Shown here: positions 5,646 through 6,000 of the stretch, in pieces
Layout of the letters: the number at the start of each line of letters is the position of its first letter
How positions within the stretch are numbered: the first letter of the stretch is position 1
NCBI GenBank assembly: GCA_903905395.1
Contig: CAIVGD010000175.1
Location: forward strand, 1-6,000
Reading direction: 5' to 3'
Length of the DNA stretch: 6,000 nucleotides
Origin: an uncultured Verrucomicrobiota bacterium
GTDB lineage: Bacteria; Verrucomicrobiota; Verrucomicrobiia; Methylacidiphilales; Verrucolacustridaceae
Notes under the pieces: generated by a model
The model's input: only the letters and a program-made list of their open reading frames with translations
Database searches by the model: none
Told to the model about the DNA's origin: nothing
Program-made: the position numbers and the translations under genes

Positions 5646-5791
5646 TCGCGGTATTCATCGAGTTGAGTTGCGGTGGCCTGCTGACAAGGAATCATGGTCA
5701 CAACCCATAAAATGTCTCCACGAATTCCAAAGGAAACAATCCGGATGTGGCGATCAATCATGACAAAAATCGATTCTGCCTGAACATCATC
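5642..5791 (-). pseudogene. BrnT-like toxin remnant
   Basis: After a TAG at 5794-5792 this frame stays open for 49 codons and stops with a TGA overlapping the next start (ATGA, 5645-5642). An internal ATG at 5761 would give 39 residues. Parts resemble BrnT, a RelE-fold ribonuclease toxin. VQAESIF resembles its AxxVF helix end. RHIRIVSFGIRGDILWVV resembles ERxxxIGxSxxGRxLxVV. IPCQQATATQLDEYRE resembles the closing RIISARKATxxExxxYEE. Compared with BrnT of about 90 residues, the N-terminal half is missing from this frame and short segments are lost after the VF-like and VVT positions. A possible N-terminal trace, KSNLLSLG, lies in another frame just upstream (about 5795-5820). The most likely reading is a toxin gene inactivated by deletions and a frameshift. 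Family assignment is by eye only. Confidence 0.42.
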
Positions 5792-5805
5792 CTAGAGAGA
5801 GGAGA

Positions 5806-5835
5806 TTCGACTTCGCATTAGGCTTTGCGTTTAAT
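5806..5835 (+). promoter_or_regulatory. possible leuS promoter
   Basis: TTTAAT (5830-5835) matches five of six positions of the -10 consensus and lies 17 bases before the leuS ATG. The best-placed -35 candidate, TTCGAC (5806-5811, 18-base spacer), is poor. The implied leader would be about 10 bases without a Shine-Dalgarno sequence. I see no T-box antiterminator or leucine-rich leader peptide in the 207 bases upstream. Confidence 0.25.
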
Positions 5836-5852
5836 GATTCCTCATCCTCGTT

Positions 5853-6000
5853 ATGGCAACCCGCGCGCCTTATCCCTTCGCTGAAATCGAACCCCGCTGG
5901 CAGAAAGCCTGGGCGGAGGCCAACTGTTTTCGCGCCGCCCAACCCGGCGAGCCCGGTTCCGAAAAACCAAAAAAATACATTCTCGATATGTTCCCCTACC
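5853..6000 (+). CDS. leuS: leucyl-tRNA synthetase, N-terminal part (cut by window end)
   Basis: The first 49 codons of a class I aminoacyl-tRNA synthetase that charges tRNA-Leu, in the cytoplasm. The N-terminus YPFAEIEPRWQKAW (7-20) followed by KPKKYILDMFPY (38-49) is the characteristic LeuRS opening leading into the PSGxGLHVGH nucleotide-binding motif, which would start just beyond the window. The insert with PGEPGSEKPKK is like bacterial enzymes that begin FxxxDPGEPG. The ATG at 5853 is the only sensible start: an in-frame TGA lies at 5835-5837 with no ATG between. No Shine-Dalgarno sequence is present; the preceding bases are pyrimidine-rich, as before lepA. It is transcribed divergently from the brnT-like/rdgB strand. 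Confidence 0.93.
   Translation, partial: MATRAPYPFAEIEPRWQKAWAEANCFRAAQPGEPGSEKPKKYILDMFPY

Noticed and set aside
5681..5711. CTGACA with CATAAA as a plus-strand promoter for leuS
   Set aside because: The spacer is 19 bases, the -10 match is moderate and the start codon is about 140 bases away; it also lies inside the BrnT-like frame.
5793..5831. Leader peptide or T-box controlling leuS
   Set aside because: The purine-rich GAGAGAGGAG is followed by no ATG or GTG frame with leucine codons, and no T-box sequence is visible.

Overview
This looks like a bacterial chromosome segment of moderately high GC, with tightly packed genes and several four-base ATGA gene overlaps. Lineage is an inference. 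The lepA-lepB pair is widespread and not diagnostic. The very long signal peptidase I, with a large insertion before its box C motif, together with the LeuRS N-terminus, reminds me of Verrucomicrobiota. No phylogeny was run.

Bases 1-4087 (plus strand) form a housekeeping operon. A possible gene tail overlaps a glyoxalase-like VOC protein, which overlaps rpe (ribulose-phosphate 3-epimerase). After 21 bases comes lepA (elongation factor 4), and after 2 bases lepB (signal peptidase I). A weak hairpin follows lepB. LepA acts on ribosomes and LepB cleaves signal peptides of exported proteins; Rpe and the VOC protein belong to sugar-phosphate metabolism and probably aldehyde detoxification.

Bases 4143-5791 (minus strand) are an accessory-looking island converging on lepB. 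Read 5' to 3' on the minus strand it contains: a short broken frame resembling the end of a BrnT toxin; a 61-residue ORF resembling a shortened BrnA antitoxin; rdgB (XTP/dITP pyrophosphatase); a palindrome-rich spacer; and an intact parD-parE toxin-antitoxin pair. The first three frames are chained by ATGA overlaps. The parD promoter has a perfect TTGACA box, and its -10 element lies so close to the GTG start that the mRNA is predicted to be leaderless. A 26-bp perfect palindrome lies just upstream of that promoter, and an 11-bp direct repeat brackets the parDE cassette.

Bases 5853-6000 (plus strand) are the beginning of leuS (leucyl-tRNA synthetase), divergent from the minus-strand island and cut by the window edge. 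I see no rRNA, tRNA, CRISPR array or transposase. The most noteworthy points are the probable brnTA relic, the leaderless parDE promoter and the palindrome/direct-repeat framing of parDE. I do not see a wholly new system.
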